A stretch of DNA of 64,000 bases from Phytopseudomonas argentinensis (GCF_900113905.1 NZ_FORC01000001.1:1672060-1736059); one strand, 5' to 3'; counted from the first letter of the stretch, positions 31,111 to 43,376 are shown. Notes: generated by a model not told the origin, from the letters alone. Translations and numbers: made by a program.

Positions 31111-31137
31111 ACGAAGCCGGCACTCGGCCGGCTTCGT
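31111..31137 (-). terminator. hairpin directly after gltD, possible terminator
   Basis: ACGAAGCCGGC and GCCGGCTTCGT form a perfect 11-bp stem with a 5-nt loop, 15 bp after the gltD stop. Only CGTTTCTGTC follows on the minus strand, so the T tract is weak. It may act together with the hairpin at 31019-31041 or protect the gltD 3' end. Confidence 0.5.
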
Positions 31138-31152
31138 CACGACGCGAAGGAC

Positions 31153-32583
<1,431 letters not shown>

Positions 32584-32633
32584 TTAGCAGCAGCGCCGGG
32601 CGACACGCCCAGGGCTGCAAGACAATCACGTTG

Positions 32634-32664
32634 AGCGGCGCGCCCGCTTTCAGGGCGCGCCGCT
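32634..32664 (-). repeat. strong hairpin between gltB and gltD
   Basis: AGCGGCGCGCCC and GGGCGCGCCGCT form a perfect 12-bp, nearly all-GC stem around a 7-nt loop (GCTTTCA). It sits 10 bp downstream of the gltB stop. No T run follows on the minus strand (the next bases read CAACGTGATTG), so it is unlikely to be a full terminator. It may set the gltB:gltD ratio by partial attenuation or protect the gltB 3' end. Confidence 0.65.
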
Positions 32665-32674
32665 TGCAGCTGCT

Positions 32675-35600
32675 TTATTGCGGGTTGGCGCGGATGCTGG
32701 AGAGCAGCGACTTGAGGTTCGCGGCCTTCGGCTTGACCAGCCAGAACTTGCGCAGGTAGTCGTCCAGGTTCTCCAGCAGGTTGCGGCCCCACTCGCTCGA
32801 CGTCTCGTCGACGTACTCGCTCAACACGCGCTCCAGGTGGCTGCGGTAGGACTCCATGGACTCGCTGTTGATGCGCTGGATTTCCACCAGCTCGTGGTTC
32901 ACGCGGTCGTAGAAGCTGTTGTCCAGATCGAGCACATAGGCGAAGCCGCCGGTCATGCCGGAGCCGAAGTTGTAGCCGGTCTTGCCCAATACGCAGACGA
33001 AACCACCGGTCATGTACTCGCAGCAATGGTCGCCCACCCCCTCGACCACAGCATGGGCGCCGGAGTTACGCACGGCGAAACGCTCGCCCGCGGTGCCGGC
33101 GGCGAACAGCTTGCCACCGGTGGCGCCGTACAGGCAGGTATTACCGATGATGGCGCTTTCCTGGGTGGCGAACGGGCTGCCCTTGGGCGGCACGATCACC
33201 AGCTTGCCGGCGGTCATGCCCTTGCCGACATAATCGTTGGCGTCGCCTTCGAGATACAGGTTCAGGCCACCGGCGTTCCACACGCCGAAACTCTGCCCGG
33301 CAGTGCCCTTGAAACGGAAGGTGATCGGCGCCTTGACCATGCCCTGGTTGCCATGCACCCGGGCGATTTCGCCGGAGACGCGGGCACCGATGGAACGGTC
33401 GCAGTTGCAGATATCGAGTTCGAATTCGCCACCGCTGGCACTGTCGATGGCTGACTTGGCCATGGACAGCATTTCCTCGGCCAGCAGACCCTGGTCGAAC
33501 GGCGGGTTGCGGTCGACTTCACAGAACTGTGGCTTGTCCGCCGGGATATGGTCGCTGCCGAGCAACGGGGTCAGGTCCAGGTGGTTCTGCTTGGCGCTTT
33601 CGCCCGGCAGCACATCGAGCAGATCGGTACGGCCGATCAGCTCACCGAGGCTGCGCACGCCCAGCTTGGCCAGCCACTCGCGGGTTTCTTCGGCCACATA
33701 GGTGAAGAAATTCACCACCATATCGACGGTGCCGATAAAGTGATCCTTGCGCAGCTTGTCGTTCTGGGTGGCCACGCCGGTGGCGCAGTTGTTCAGGTGG
33801 CAGATGCGCAGGTACTTGCAGCCCAGGGCGACCATCGGTGCGGTGCCGAAGCCGAAGCTCTCGGCGCCAAGAATCGCTGCCTTGATCACGTCGAGGCCGG
33901 TTTTCAGGCCGCCGTCGGTCTGTACCCGCACCTTGCCGCGCAGGTCGTTGCCGCGCAGGGTCTGGTGGGTTTCAGCCAGGCCCAGCTCCCACGGCGCGCC
34001 GGCGTATTTGATCGAGGTCAGCGGCGAAGCGCCGGTGCCGCCGTCGTAACCGGAGATGGTGATCAGGTCGGCATAGGCCTTGGCGACGCCGGCGGCGATG
34101 GTGCCGACGCCGGCTTCAGAGACCAGCTTCACCGATACGAGAGCGCTGGGGTTGACCTGCTTGAGGTCATAGATCAGTTGCGCCAGGTCTTCGATCGAGT
34201 AGATGTCGTGGTGCGGCGGCGGCGAAATCAGCGTCACGCCGGGTACGGCGTAGCGCAGCTTGGCGATCAGGCCGTTGACCTTGCCACCTGGCAACTGACC
34301 ACCCTCGCCCGGCTTGGCGCCCTGGGCGACCTTGATCTGCAGCACTTCGGCGTTGACCAGATACTCCGGGGTCACCCCGAAACGGCCGGTGGCGATCTGC
34401 TTGATCTTCGAGCTCTTGATGGTGCCGTAGCGCGCCGGGTCTTCGCCGCCTTCGCCGGAGTTGGAGCGCGCGCCCAGGCGGTTCATCGCCTCGGCCAGGG
34501 CTTCGTGAGCCTCTGGCGACAGTGCGCCCAGGGAGATGCCGGCGGCATCGAAACGCTTGAAGATCGCTTCCAGCGGCTCGACTTCGTCCAGGCTCAGCGG
34601 AGTATCGGCCAGCTTGACCTGCAGCAGGTCGCGCAGCATCGACACCGGGCGGGTATCCACCAGTTTGGTGTATTCCTTGAAGGTCTCGTAGCTGCCTTGC
34701 TTGACCGCCGCCTGCAGGGTGTTGACCACATCCGGGTTGTAGGCGTGGTACTCGCCGCCGTAGACGAACTTCAGCAGGCCACCCTGCTGGATCGCCTTGC
34801 GGTTGTTCCAGGCTTCGCCCGCCAGGGCCTTCTGCTCGGCTTCCAGGTCCACGAAACGTGCGCCCTTGAGGCGGCTCGGCACCCCGCGGAAGCACAGCTC
34901 GGTGACTTCGTCGGCCAGGCCGACGGCCTCGAACAGCTGGGCACCGCGGTAGGAACCGACGGTGGAGATGCCCATCTTCGAGAGGATCTTCAGCAGGCCC
35001 TTGGAGATGCCCTTGCGGTAGTACTTGAACACTTCGTACAGATCGCCCAGCACTTCGCCGGTGCGGATCAGGTCGCCCAGCACTTCGTAGGCCAGGAACG
35101 GATAGACCGCCGAAGCACCGAAGCCGATCAGCACCGCATAGTGGTGCGGGTCACGGGCAGTGGCGGTTTCCACCAGGATATTGCAGTCGCAACGCAGGCC
35201 GGTTTCGGTCAGGCGGTGATGCACCGCTCCGGTGACCAGCGCAGCATGAGCCGGCAGCTTGCCCGGGGCGATATGCCGGTCGGTCAGTACCAGCAACACC
35301 TTGCCGGAACGCACCGCTTCTTCGGCCTGGTCGGCCATGTTGCGCACGGCCGCTTCCAGGCCGATCGACTCATCGTAGTTGAGGTCGATGATCTGCCGTT
35401 CGAAACCCGGGCGTTCCAGGTTCATCAGGCTGCGCCACTTGGCCGGGGAGATCACCGGCGAGCTGAGAATCACCCGCGAGGCGTGCTCGGGCGACTCTTC
35501 GAAGATATTGCGCTCGGCCCCGAGGCAGATCTCCAGGGACATGACGATGGCTTCGCGCAGCGGATCGATCGGCGGGTTTGTGACCTGGGCGAACTGCTGG

Positions 35601-37123
35601 CGGAAGTAGTCGTAGGGCGAGCGCACGCGCTGGCTGAGCACCGCCATCGGCGTGTCGTCGCCCATGGAGCCGACCGCTTCCTGGCCCTGCTCGGCGAGCG
35701 GGCGCAGCACCTGGTCACGCTCCTCGAAGGTGACCTGGAACATCTTCATGTACTGCTTGAGCTGATCGGCCTCATAGAAGGCCGAGCCATGGTCGTTGTC
35801 TTCCATGGTCGCGCGAATGCGCAGCGCGCTCTTGCGCAGCCACTGTTTGTAGGGGTGGCGGGACTTGAGGCGGTTGTCGATGTCGTCGGTGGTCAGCACC
35901 TGGCCGGTTTCGGTATCCACGGCAAGAATCTGGCCCGGGCCGACGCGGCCTTTGGCGACCACGTCTTCAGGCTGGTAACTCCATACGCCGATTTCCGAGG
36001 CGAGGGTGATGTAGCCATTGGTGGTGGTCACCCAGCGCGCCGGGCGCAGGCCGTTGCGGTCGAGCAGGCACACGGCATGGCGGCCATCGGTCAGCACCAC
36101 GCCGGCCGGGCCATCCCAGGGCTCCATGTGCATGGAGTTGTATTCGTAGAACGCGCGCAGGTCGGCGTCCATGGTCTCGACGTTCTGCCAGGCTGGCGGA
36201 ATGATCATGCGCACGCCGCGGAACAGGTCGATACCGCCGGTGACCATCAGCTCGAGCATGTTGTCCATGCTCGAGGAGTCGGAACCGACGCGATTGACCA
36301 GCGGGCCGAGCTCGTCGAGGGCCGGAATCTGGCCGTTCTCGAACTTGGTACGGCGCGCCTGGGCCCAGTTGCGGTTACCGGTGATGGTGTTGATCTCGCC
36401 GTTGTGGGCGAGGAAACGGAACGGCTGAGCCAACGGCCACTTCGGCAGGGTGTTGGTGGAGAAGCGCTGGTGGAAGACGCAGATGGCGGTCTGCAGGCGC
36501 TCGTCACCCAGGTCCGGGTAGAACTGCTGCAGGTCGGCCGGCATCATCAGGCCTTTGTAGATGATGGTCTTGTGCGAGAAGCTGCAGATGTAGTGCTCGG
36601 CGTCGCCGGCGTTGGCCACCGAAGAGCGGCGCCGCGCGCAGAACAGCTTGATGGCAAATTCCTGATCACTCAGGCCATCGGCGCTGATGAACACCTGCTC
36701 GATCTGCGGCAGGCGCTCGAGCGCCAGTTGGCCGAGCACGCTGGTATCGATCGGCACCTTGCGCCAGCCGACCAGGCTCAGGCCGGCCGCCTGAATTTCG
36801 CGATTCATGTTGTCGCGTGCAGCGCTGGCCTTGGCGTCATCTTGGTTGAGAAAGACCATGCCAACGGCATATTGCTTGGGCAGTTCGACACCAAAGGTGT
36901 CCTTGGCGACAGCGCGCAGGAACAGATCGGGCTTTTGAATCAGCAAACCGCAACCGTCACCCGTCTTGCCGTCGGCATTGATGCCACCACGGTGGGTCAT
37001 GCAGGTCAGTGCTTCGATCGCAGTCTGCAACAGGTGATGGCTGGCCTCACCTTGCATGTGGGCGATCAGGCCGAAGCCGCAGTTATCCTTGAACTCATCA
37101 GGACGGTACAAACCTGCTTTCAT
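32675..37123 (-). CDS. gltB: glutamate synthase, large subunit
   Basis: A 1482-residue GltB. The class II glutamine amidotransferase domain needs N-terminal processing to expose Cys15 ([13 protein letters not shown]). It is followed by the central domain, the FMN-binding synthase domain ([42 protein letters not shown]) and the 3Fe-4S cysteines in [18 protein letters not shown]. The C-terminal GXGXG beta-helix domain includes [17 protein letters not shown]. Length matches the family (about 1480). Transcription starts in the 204-bp gap upstream, which also holds the damX terminator. Confidence 0.98.
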   Translation of the reverse strand: MKAGLYRPDEFKDNCGFGLIAHMQGEASHHLLQTAIEALTCMTHRGGINADGKTGDGCGLLIQKPDLFLRAVAKDTFGVELPKQYAVGMVFLNQDDAKASAARDNMNREIQAAGLSLVGWRKVPIDTSVLGQLALERLPQIEQVFISADGLSDQEFAIKLFCARRRSSVANAGDAEHYICSFSHKTIIYKGLMMPADLQQFYPDLGDERLQTAICVFHQRFSTNTLPKWPLAQPFRFLAHNGEINTITGNRNWAQARRTKFENGQIPALDELGPLVNRVGSDSSSMDNMLELMVTGGIDLFRGVRMIIPPAWQNVETMDADLRAFYEYNSMHMEPWDGPAGVVLTDGRHAVCLLDRNGLRPARWVTTTNGYITLASEIGVWSYQPEDVVAKGRVGPGQILAVDTETGQVLTTDDIDNRLKSRHPYKQWLRKSALRIRATMEDNDHGSAFYEADQLKQYMKMFQVTFEERDQVLRPLAEQGQEAVGSMGDDTPMAVLSQRVRSPYDYFRQQFAQVTNPPIDPLREAIVMSLEICLGAERNIFEESPEHASRVILSSPVISPAKWRSLMNLERPGFERQIIDLNYDESIGLEAAVRNMADQAEEAVRSGKVLLVLTDRHIAPGKLPAHAALVTGAVHHRLTETGLRCDCNILVETATARDPHHYAVLIGFGASAVYPFLAYEVLGDLIRTGEVLGDLYEVFKYYRKGISKGLLKILSKMGISTVGSYRGAQLFEAVGLADEVTELCFRGVPSRLKGARFVDLEAEQKALAGEAWNNRKAIQQGGLLKFVYGGEYHAYNPDVVNTLQAAVKQGSYETFKEYTKLVDTRPVSMLRDLLQVKLADTPLSLDEVEPLEAIFKRFDAAGISLGALSPEAHEALAEAMNRLGARSNSGEGGEDPARYGTIKSSKIKQIATGRFGVTPEYLVNAEVLQIKVAQGAKPGEGGQLPGGKVNGLIAKLRYAVPGVTLISPPPHHDIYSIEDLAQLIYDLKQVNPSALVSVKLVSEAGVGTIAAGVAKAYADLITISGYDGGTGASPLTSIKYAGAPWELGLAETHQTLRGNDLRGKVRVQTDGGLKTGLDVIKAAILGAESFGFGTAPMVALGCKYLRICHLNNCATGVATQNDKLRKDHFIGTVDMVVNFFTYVAEETREWLAKLGVRSLGELIGRTDLLDVLPGESAKQNHLDLTPLLGSDHIPADKPQFCEVDRNPPFDQGLLAEEMLSMAKSAIDSASGGEFELDICNCDRSIGARVSGEIARVHGNQGMVKAPITFRFKGTAGQSFGVWNAGGLNLYLEGDANDYVGKGMTAGKLVIVPPKGSPFATQESAIIGNTCLYGATGGKLFAAGTAGERFAVRNSGAHAVVEGVGDHCCEYMTGGFVCVLGKTGYNFGSGMTGGFAYVLDLDNSFYDRVNHELVEIQRINSESMESYRSHLERVLSEYVDETSSEWGRNLLENLDDYLRKFWLVKPKAANLKSLLSSIRANPQ

Positions 37124-37284
37124 AGGGGACTCTCACCAGACAGCCTTTCTCAGGCGTTTTCTCTAATCCGCGCGCAGGTCTAAACGCCGCGTTGCGCAGG
37201 CAAACGGAGGGCATTGTACATAGCGAGATAGACGTCACAAAGAACAATGTGACGAAAAACAGGAATAAAATGTCGCAAAAATGA

Positions 37285-37322
37285 AAGAGCCCGCTGCATC
37301 AGTTCATGCGCAACGGGCTCGT
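37285..37322 (-). terminator. intrinsic terminator downstream of damX
   Basis: GAGCCCG and CGGGCTC arms (with a G:U-extended stem through GTTGC/GCAGC) enclose a short GCAT/ATGC inner helix. On the minus strand TTTCATTTTT follows. It lies 5 bp after the damX stop and closes the pilM-damX run before gltB. Confidence 0.85.
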
Positions 37323-37327
37323 TTCGA

Positions 37328-38947
37328 TCAGTTCGCCATTTCCTGGGTGACACTGGCGAAGGTCTTCGGCCAGGGCTTGCCGGCCTGAACCTTGGCAGGC
37401 AGGGTTTTCACGGCAGCCTGGGCGGCATCGCGGCTGGCAAAGCTACCATAAGTAATGACGAAAAGCGGCTTACCTTGGTGCATCTTCTTGAAGTAGCGGT
37501 ACTGGGCGCCATTCTGACTGACGAATGAACGCGCTGCGGCCTCGGTACTGGTCCCAAGCACCTGCAAGGTGTAGTGGCCCTTGTTTTGCGCCGCATACCA
37601 GCTGTTGACTTGCGAACCGCCCGCTGCAGCCGGTGCCTGAGCCGCCGGAGCCGGGCGGGTTGCCGTAGCAGGCGGTGCAGCGGGCTTGGGTTGTTCGACC
37701 GGCTTGGGCTGCTGCACTGGCTTCGGCTGCTCAGCCGGTTTCGCCTGGGGTACAGCGGGCGTGGACACTTGCGGCGCCGGAGCAGGCGTTGGCGCGGGCA
37801 CATTCTGCGCGGCTGTCGGGGGGATATTCACAGGCGCGGCCGGCGTGGACTCGGGCAGCTCCACGTTCGCTTCGCCATCGGTTTCGCCGGCCGCCTGGGC
37901 CAGTGGTTGACGGATGACCGGCTGCGACTGACCTACCAGGGGCAACGGCAGTGGCTGATTGCTGCCCGCGAATTCGATCGGCGGCCGACCATCAGCGCCT
38001 TGCTCGGCAGCCGGTGCACTCGGCGCAGTTTCAGGCTGTGGCGCTGCCCCCATGGGCAGTTGAGCCTGGGCCGGTGCCTGGGTATCAGTAGACTCGGAGC
38101 GGCCTTGCATGAGCAGAGCGGCAGCCACACCGACAGCGACCACACCCAGCGCAAGCAGATGCTTCTTGGGCAGCTTGAGCGCGAAACCACCACCTTTCAC
38201 CGCACCACGGCGCGCTGCCATGGCCTCAATCAGCACCTCGCGCGCCACCCGGTTGATCTCGCCAGGCCAGCCGCCGGAGCGCTCGTGGATCAGTTCGATC
38301 TGCTCGTCGGACAGCAGCTCGATACCCTGCGCCGCGCCTTCCAGGCGAACAGCCAGGTACTCGCGCGTTTCTTCTTCGCTATAGGGCTGCAGTTCGATGA
38401 CATGGAAGGTTTCTTCGCCGTTGCTCAGGGCATCCAGGCGCGCGATCAGGTCGGTGTCGGCGAACAGGAAGACGTGCGGGCGCCCCTCGGCATTGCCCTG
38501 GGCGAGAATCAGCAGTTCGTCGATGGCCGCGTCGCTGAGCTCTTCGGCATCGTCGATCAGCAGGTAGACCTCTTGCCCGGTCAGCGACAACTGACCAACC
38601 TGGCCGAGCAGAGAGGCACGATCGGTCTGCTGTGTATTCAACCCCTGGGCGATATGGCGCATCAGGGTTGCCGGGTCGGCAGCCCCTTGGGCCGATACCA
38701 CTACGTTGTGTACGGCCTGCTTGTTGGTGCTGGCGACCAGCGCCTGACGCAGCAGGGTCTTGCCGCTGCCCTCCGGGCCGGTGACCACCAGCAGCAACTG
38801 GCTATAACGCGCCAGGTGATGAAGCTGCCCGAGCACTGGCTTGCGCTGCGCCGGGAAGAATTTGAACCCGGGCACCCGCGCCGCAAAGGGGTCATGGGTG
38901 AACTGGTAATGGTCGAGAAACGCTTCGTCGGCGTGCAAACTGGTCAT
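37328..38947 (-). CDS. damX: DamX-like SPOR domain protein with AAA ATPase domain
   Basis: A 539-residue bitopic inner-membrane protein. The N-terminal cytoplasmic part is an ExeA-type AAA ATPase (Walker A TGPEGSGKT near residues 56-64, Walker B VYLLIDDAEEL). A single membrane segment follows (LLALGVVAVGVAAALLMQG), then a Pro/Ala/Gln-rich periplasmic linker with tandem QPKPV units and a C-terminal SPOR domain (YTLQVLGTSTEAAARSFV) that binds denuded septal peptidoglycan. E. coli DamX lacks the ATPase part, but the Pseudomonas aroB-damX gene has it. Position downstream of aroB is conserved. The ATG at 38947 is 8 bp from the aroB stop. Confidence 0.92.
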   Translation of the reverse strand: MTSLHADEAFLDHYQFTHDPFAARVPGFKFFPAQRKPVLGQLHHLARYSQLLLVVTGPEGSGKTLLRQALVASTNKQAVHNVVVSAQGAADPATLMRHIAQGLNTQQTDRASLLGQVGQLSLTGQEVYLLIDDAEELSDAAIDELLILAQGNAEGRPHVFLFADTDLIARLDALSNGEETFHVIELQPYSEEETREYLAVRLEGAAQGIELLSDEQIELIHERSGGWPGEINRVAREVLIEAMAARRGAVKGGGFALKLPKKHLLALGVVAVGVAAALLMQGRSESTDTQAPAQAQLPMGAAPQPETAPSAPAAEQGADGRPPIEFAGSNQPLPLPLVGQSQPVIRQPLAQAAGETDGEANVELPESTPAAPVNIPPTAAQNVPAPTPAPAPQVSTPAVPQAKPAEQPKPVQQPKPVEQPKPAAPPATATRPAPAAQAPAAAGGSQVNSWYAAQNKGHYTLQVLGTSTEAAARSFVSQNGAQYRYFKKMHQGKPLFVITYGSFASRDAAQAAVKTLPAKVQAGKPWPKTFASVTQEMAN

Positions 38948-38954
38948 TGAATAC

Positions 38955-40061
38955 TCACTGATTGTTAAGCCGGGCCACCAGCGCCGGGTAATCGGCAGCC
39001 AGGGTGGCACTCAATATGTCTGCAGGGTAATCGCTGGTTACCACTGCTTCGCCCAGCGAACGCAGCAGCACCAGGCGCAGTTGTCCATCCAGCACCTTCT
39101 TGTCCACGGCCATGTGCTCCAGGAACTGCGCCGGCGTCATCTCCTGCGGCGGCACCACAGGCAAACCGGCCGCCTGGAACAGACGAATACCACGATCACG
39201 CTCCTCGGCATTGATCCAGCCCAGGCGATAGGACATCTCCAGGGCCATCACCGTTCCTGCCGCCACGGCTTCACCGTGCAACCAGACGCCATATCCCATC
39301 TGTGTCTCGATGGCATGGCCGAAGGTATGACCCAGATTCAGCGTGGCGCGCACGCCGGTTTCCTTCTCGTCGGCGCCGACGACGCGTGCCTTGGCCGCAC
39401 AGGAACGCTCGATGGCCTCGGTCAACGCCGCCTGATCCAGGCTGCGCAGGGCAGCCATGTTCTCCTCGAGCCAGTCGAGAAACGACGCGTCGCAGATCAG
39501 CCCGTACTTGATCACTTCAGCCAGGCCCGCCGACAGCTCCCGAGGCGGCAGGGTGTCCAGGCTGCGGGTATCGATCAGCACGGCCTGTGGCTGGTAGAAG
39601 GCACCGACCATGTTCTTGCCCAGCGGATGATTGATACCGGTCTTGCCCCCTACCGACGAGTCGACCTGAGACAGCAGGGTGGTCGGCAACTGGATGAAGT
39701 TCACGCCACGCTGATAGCAGGCCGCGGCGAAGCCGGCCATATCGCCGATCACACCACCGCCGAGCGCCAGCACGGTAGTACGTCGATCATGGCGAGCGCC
39801 GAGCAGACCATCGAAAATAAGCTGCAAGGTTTCCCAGTTCTTGAATGCCTCGCCATCGGGCAGCACGATCGGGGTGACGCGGTAGTCCGCCAGCGTGTCC
39901 TGCAGCCTCTGCAGATACAGCGGCGCGATGGTCTGGTTGGTGACGATGGCCACCTGACGACCGACGATATGCGGCGCCAGCAAATCGGCACGGCTCAGCA
40001 GGCCCGTCCCGATATGAATGGGGTAGCTGCGTTCAGCGAGATCAACATGAAGTGTTTGCAT
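38955..40061 (-). CDS. aroB: 3-dehydroquinate synthase
   Basis: A 368-residue AroB, the NAD- and divalent-metal-dependent enzyme that cyclises DAHP to 3-dehydroquinate, the second shikimate-pathway step. NAD-binding glycine motif [10 protein letters not shown] is at residues 101-110. Active-site segments [31 protein letters not shown] and the metal-binding [11 protein letters not shown] are present. It follows aroK with 51 bp between and is in the pilMNOPQ-aroKB-damX transcription unit typical of Pseudomonas. Confidence 0.98.
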   Translation of the reverse strand: MQTLHVDLAERSYPIHIGTGLLSRADLLAPHIVGRQVAIVTNQTIAPLYLQRLQDTLADYRVTPIVLPDGEAFKNWETLQLIFDGLLGARHDRRTTVLALGGGVIGDMAGFAAACYQRGVNFIQLPTTLLSQVDSSVGGKTGINHPLGKNMVGAFYQPQAVLIDTRSLDTLPPRELSAGLAEVIKYGLICDASFLDWLEENMAALRSLDQAALTEAIERSCAAKARVVGADEKETGVRATLNLGHTFGHAIETQMGYGVWLHGEAVAAGTVMALEMSYRLGWINAEERDRGIRLFQAAGLPVVPPQEMTPAQFLEHMAVDKKVLDGQLRLVLLRSLGEAVVTSDYPADILSATLAADYPALVARLNNQ

Positions 40062-40112
40062 GGAGCCCCCGATTGAAAAAGGGCTCTAGGATAGCGCAGT
40101 TCTGCCCTGCCA

Positions 40113-40631
40113 TTAACGGGGCGCCAGCGCTTCCAGCCGCTCGAGAATTTCCTGGACCACCATCCGCGGCGGACGCTCATCGGTTTCGATGATCACGTCA
40201 GCGATCTCCCGATACAGCGGGTCACGAATGGCCAGCAGATCGGCCAGCACCTGCCCCGGGTTGGGCGCACGCAACAAAGGCCGGTTGCGATCACGGGCCG
40301 TGCGATCGATCTGCTGCTCCACGGATGCATGCAGATAGACAACCCGACCACAGTTTCGCAGCGCCTGGCGGTTCTGCGGCCGCAACACCGCACCTCCCCC
40401 CGTCGCCAGAACCAGCCCGTCGCTCTCGCACAGCGAACAGATCACCGCCTGCTCGCGCTCACGAAAGCCCTGCTCGCCCTCGACATCGAAAATCCAGGGT
40501 ATATCGGCACCGGTACGCTGTTCGATCTCCTTGTCGGAGTCCTTGAATGGCAACCGCAGTTCTTTGGCCAGCAAACGCCCGATGGTGCTTTTTCCAGCAC
40601 CCATCGGGCCGACAAGGATCAGATTACGCAC
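40113..40631 (-). CDS. aroK: shikimate kinase
   Basis: A 172-residue shikimate kinase. Walker [10 protein letters not shown] is at residues 8-16; the shikimate-binding [18 protein letters not shown] and the glycine-rich [10 protein letters not shown] follow. The start is GTG at 40631, three bases after the pilQ stop (TAATTTGTG), giving (M)RNLILVG as expected. Coupling to pilQ means a basic amino-acid pathway gene is expressed with pilus genes, the conserved Pseudomonas arrangement. Confidence 0.97.
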   Translation of the reverse strand: MRNLILVGPMGAGKSTIGRLLAKELRLPFKDSDKEIEQRTGADIPWIFDVEGEQGFREREQAVICSLCESDGLVLATGGGAVLRPQNRQALRNCGRVVYLHASVEQQIDRTARDRNRPLLRAPNPGQVLADLLAIRDPLYREIADVIIETDERPPRMVVQEILERLEALAPR

Positions 40632-40634
40632 AAA

Positions 40635-42842
40635 TTACCGACTCACGGCCACCGCAGAAGTGTTCATGATGCGCGGAGTGATGAAAACCAGCAACTCGGT
40701 CTTGTTGTCCTGCACGATGTCGCGGCGGAACAGACGACCTACAAACGGTACATCACCTAAGAAGGGCACCTTTTCGACAGATTTGCTCTGAGTATTCTCG
40801 AATACCCCACCAATTACGATCGTCTCGCCATCAGAAACGAGCACCTTAGCATTGACTTCATTTTTGTTGATCGGCGGAACTCCGTTAACTGCTCGCTGGA
40901 AGTCCGGTGCGTCCTTGGTCACCTTTACTTCCATGATAATGCGGTTGTCCGGCGTGATCTGCGGGGTTACCTCAAGAGACAAGGCAGCTTCTTTAAACGA
41001 TGTAGACGTTGCTCCACTGGAGCTAGCTTCTTGATAGGGAACCTCTTGGCCCTTCAGAATCTTCGCGGTCTCCTTATCTGAGGTCACCACCTTGGGCTGA
41101 GAGACAATTTCGCCGTTACCCGAACTTTCCATAGCAGAAAGCTGAAGATCCAGTACCACATTGTTACTCAAGAAGCCGATACCGATACCAGAGGTACTAT
41201 TAGCTACCCCCATATCAACGAAGGGCAAACGAGCAAGACCATCGTCCAAAGTCGTACTGCCGATAGTATCGGTACCAACGAACCCAGCACGCTGACCAGT
41301 ATCTTCGTCAAAGGCCTGTACGCCATCTTTACCACTTACATCCCAGCCACCCCGCCTTGCACTACCACCCCAGCGAACACCAAGCGCCTTGTCATAGTTA
41401 ACGTTGGCTTCGACAATACGCGCCTCGATCATCACCTGACGCACCGCCACATCGAGCTGAGCGACGATACGGCGCAACTCATCCAGACGCTCCTGAGTCT
41501 GGTAGGCGATAATACTGTTAGTACGCTCATCGACCGTGATAGAGCCACGATCATCCGCCACGCCGCCATTCGCACTGGTCACCGACTGAAACAGCTTGGC
41601 CATATCGGCAGCCTTGGCGTAGTTGACCTGAATCAGCTCACGGCGCAGCGGGGCCAGTTCGGCGATCTGCTTCTGCGACTCCAGCTCCTGACGCTCACGG
41701 GCGGCAATCTCTTCCGCTGGCGCTACGAGCAGCACGTTGCCGACCTGACGCTTGTCCAGGCCTTTGGTCTTGAGCACCAGATCCAGTGCCTGGTCCCATG
41801 GAACGTTCTGCAGACGCAGGGTGATATTGCCCGCCACGGTGTCACTGGCTACCAGGTTCAGATCGGTAAAGTCGGCGATCAGCTGCAGCACCGAACGCAC
41901 GTCGATGTCCTGGAAGTTCAGCGACAGCTTCTCGCCGGTATAGGCGAAGCGCTCTGCCTGACGCTTGTCGGCATCTTCCTGGGTCAGCGGTTTGACGCTC
42001 AGGGTCAGCTTGTTCTCGGTCTGGTAGGCCAGGTAATCGAAAGCTCCGACCGGCTCGATGACGATGCTCGCATCGTCGCCCGTGCCAGTGGCGCTGACGA
42101 ACTGCACCGGGGTGGCGAAGTCCTTGACGTCCAGACGCACACGCAGGGCCTCGGGCAGCTGGGTACGGTTGAAATTGAGGATGATCTTGCCGCCGCGCTC
42201 CTGGATATCAGGGCTGACGGATGCGTCGGACAGGTTGATGACGATATTGCCTTCACCCTGCTCGCCGCGCTGGAAGTCGATATTGTTGATGGACTTGCTC
42301 GTCGCACCGAATACCTTGGGTGCAGCGGGCGCCGCAACTGGCGTTGCCGCCTGGGCGGGCCGGGCCGTTGCTGGCGCAGGCGCACTCACTGGCGCTGCCG
42401 CGGTGGTGGTTGCCGACGTGGCCACGCCGGTACCGACCTGCACGAACAGGTTGTTGCCTTCGGTGCGCGTGTTGTAGGGCGACAGGTTGGTCAGATTGAT
42501 GATCAACCGCGTGCGATCCTTGGCCTCGACCACGGTAACGCTGCGCGCATTGCCCATGCCCAACTCGCGGTTCTTGACGCCCAGCTTGTTGGAAACCCCG
42601 GGCAGATCCAGCGCGATACGCGCCGGTTGCTCGATGGTATAGCCGCGCGGCGCCGCTACCGGCTCGTCGAAGGACAGTTTCAGCTCGACACGGTCGCCCG
42701 GCAGAGCCGCCACGTCCAGCGCCTGCAGGTTGGCGGCCAGAGCGGCAGGAGAGAGCAGTGCCACCAGCAGCGAGATGCTTAGGCGAGAGAGAGAGCTGTT
42801 CATGCTTGGATTCCGTTTGGCAGACCGGTTATTTCTATTCAT
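40635..42842 (-). CDS. pilQ: type IV pilus secretin PilQ
   Basis: A 735-residue outer-membrane secretin through which the type IV pilus is extruded. After the signal peptide come two AMIN domains (about 45-130 and 185-280) that bind peptidoglycan, an STN/N0 domain (LSLNFQDIDVRSVLQLIADFTDLNLV), an N1/NolW domain and the secretin pore ending EVPYQEASSSGATSTSFKEA and LVFITPRI. I chose the ATG at 42842 because GAGGTG lies 5 bp upstream; the ATG at 42803 (MNSSLSRLS) gives the more usual signal peptide and is a real alternative. Bases about 40770-41400, encoding the pore, are distinctly AT-richer than the flanks. Confidence 0.95.
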   Translation of the reverse strand: MNRNNRSAKRNPSMNSSLSRLSISLLVALLSPAALAANLQALDVAALPGDRVELKLSFDEPVAAPRGYTIEQPARIALDLPGVSNKLGVKNRELGMGNARSVTVVEAKDRTRLIINLTNLSPYNTRTEGNNLFVQVGTGVATSATTTAAAPVSAPAPATARPAQAATPVAAPAAPKVFGATSKSINNIDFQRGEQGEGNIVINLSDASVSPDIQERGGKIILNFNRTQLPEALRVRLDVKDFATPVQFVSATGTGDDASIVIEPVGAFDYLAYQTENKLTLSVKPLTQEDADKRQAERFAYTGEKLSLNFQDIDVRSVLQLIADFTDLNLVASDTVAGNITLRLQNVPWDQALDLVLKTKGLDKRQVGNVLLVAPAEEIAARERQELESQKQIAELAPLRRELIQVNYAKAADMAKLFQSVTSANGGVADDRGSITVDERTNSIIAYQTQERLDELRRIVAQLDVAVRQVMIEARIVEANVNYDKALGVRWGGSARRGGWDVSGKDGVQAFDEDTGQRAGFVGTDTIGSTTLDDGLARLPFVDMGVANSTSGIGIGFLSNNVVLDLQLSAMESSGNGEIVSQPKVVTSDKETAKILKGQEVPYQEASSSGATSTSFKEAALSLEVTPQITPDNRIIMEVKVTKDAPDFQRAVNGVPPINKNEVNAKVLVSDGETIVIGGVFENTQSKSVEKVPFLGDVPFVGRLFRRDIVQDNKTELLVFITPRIMNTSAVAVSR

Positions 42843-42857
42843 GGTTCACCTCGCTCC

Positions 42858-43376
42858 TCAGGAGCGTTCCTTCAGAGTGAGGGTACGAGGACGCTCGAGC
42901 CAGCCGCCGTCACCATCCGGGACGATCTCGACCACATCGATCTTGGCGCTGTCGATGGCGACGATGCGACCTTCATTGCGTCCCAGGTAATCCCCGACCT
43001 TGACGCGATGGACTCCGCCCGCACCGCTCACCAGAGCGAACGAACCATTGTCATTGGCCAGCGTGCCGACCATCTCGAACAGCTCGATATTGAACCCTTC
43101 GAGGAACTGCTTCACGCGCGTTTCGTCGGGTTTGATTTCCTTGCTGCCTTTCGCCCGAGCGACCATATCGATCTTCACCGGCGGCTGGAATGGGCTGCGC
43201 AACGCGGCAGCACTGTAGGTGAAGCTTTCGTAGGGTTCAGGTTGCGGCAAGGGCTCGATCTGGCCTCTTGGCCGTGCCCGTACCTCATCCATATAAGCTT
43301 GCAGATCACTGAAGTCGCCGCTGCCGCAACCGCTCAGGGTCGTCAGTACAAGACTGGTCAAGAGGACACGTTTCAT
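42858..43376 (-). CDS. pilP: type IV pilus lipoprotein PilP
   Basis: A 172-residue inner-membrane lipoprotein with lipobox LSGC (Cys17). PilP links the PilN/PilO complex to the secretin PilQ across the periplasm. An extended proline-rich region (EPLPQPEPYESF) precedes a small beta domain (MVGTLANDNGSFALV, then HRVKVGDYLGRNEG). The ATG overlaps the pilO stop by four bases (ATGA at 43373-43376). Confidence 0.97.
   Translation of the reverse strand: MKRVLLTSLVLTTLSGCGSGDFSDLQAYMDEVRARPRGQIEPLPQPEPYESFTYSAAALRSPFQPPVKIDMVARAKGSKEIKPDETRVKQFLEGFNIELFEMVGTLANDNGSFALVSGAGGVHRVKVGDYLGRNEGRIVAIDSAKIDVVEIVPDGDGGWLERPRTLTLKERS

Noticed and set aside
33548..37183. 1211-codon open frame antisense to gltB
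   Set aside because: It is a mirror frame of a GC-rich gene with strong third-position bias; the gltB product is unmistakable and the antisense translation has no recognisable domain.
37680..37745. Repeated QPKPV-coding units as a possible minisatellite or mobile repeat
   Set aside because: Only a few imperfect in-frame units; this is the normal proline-rich linker of the SPOR protein.
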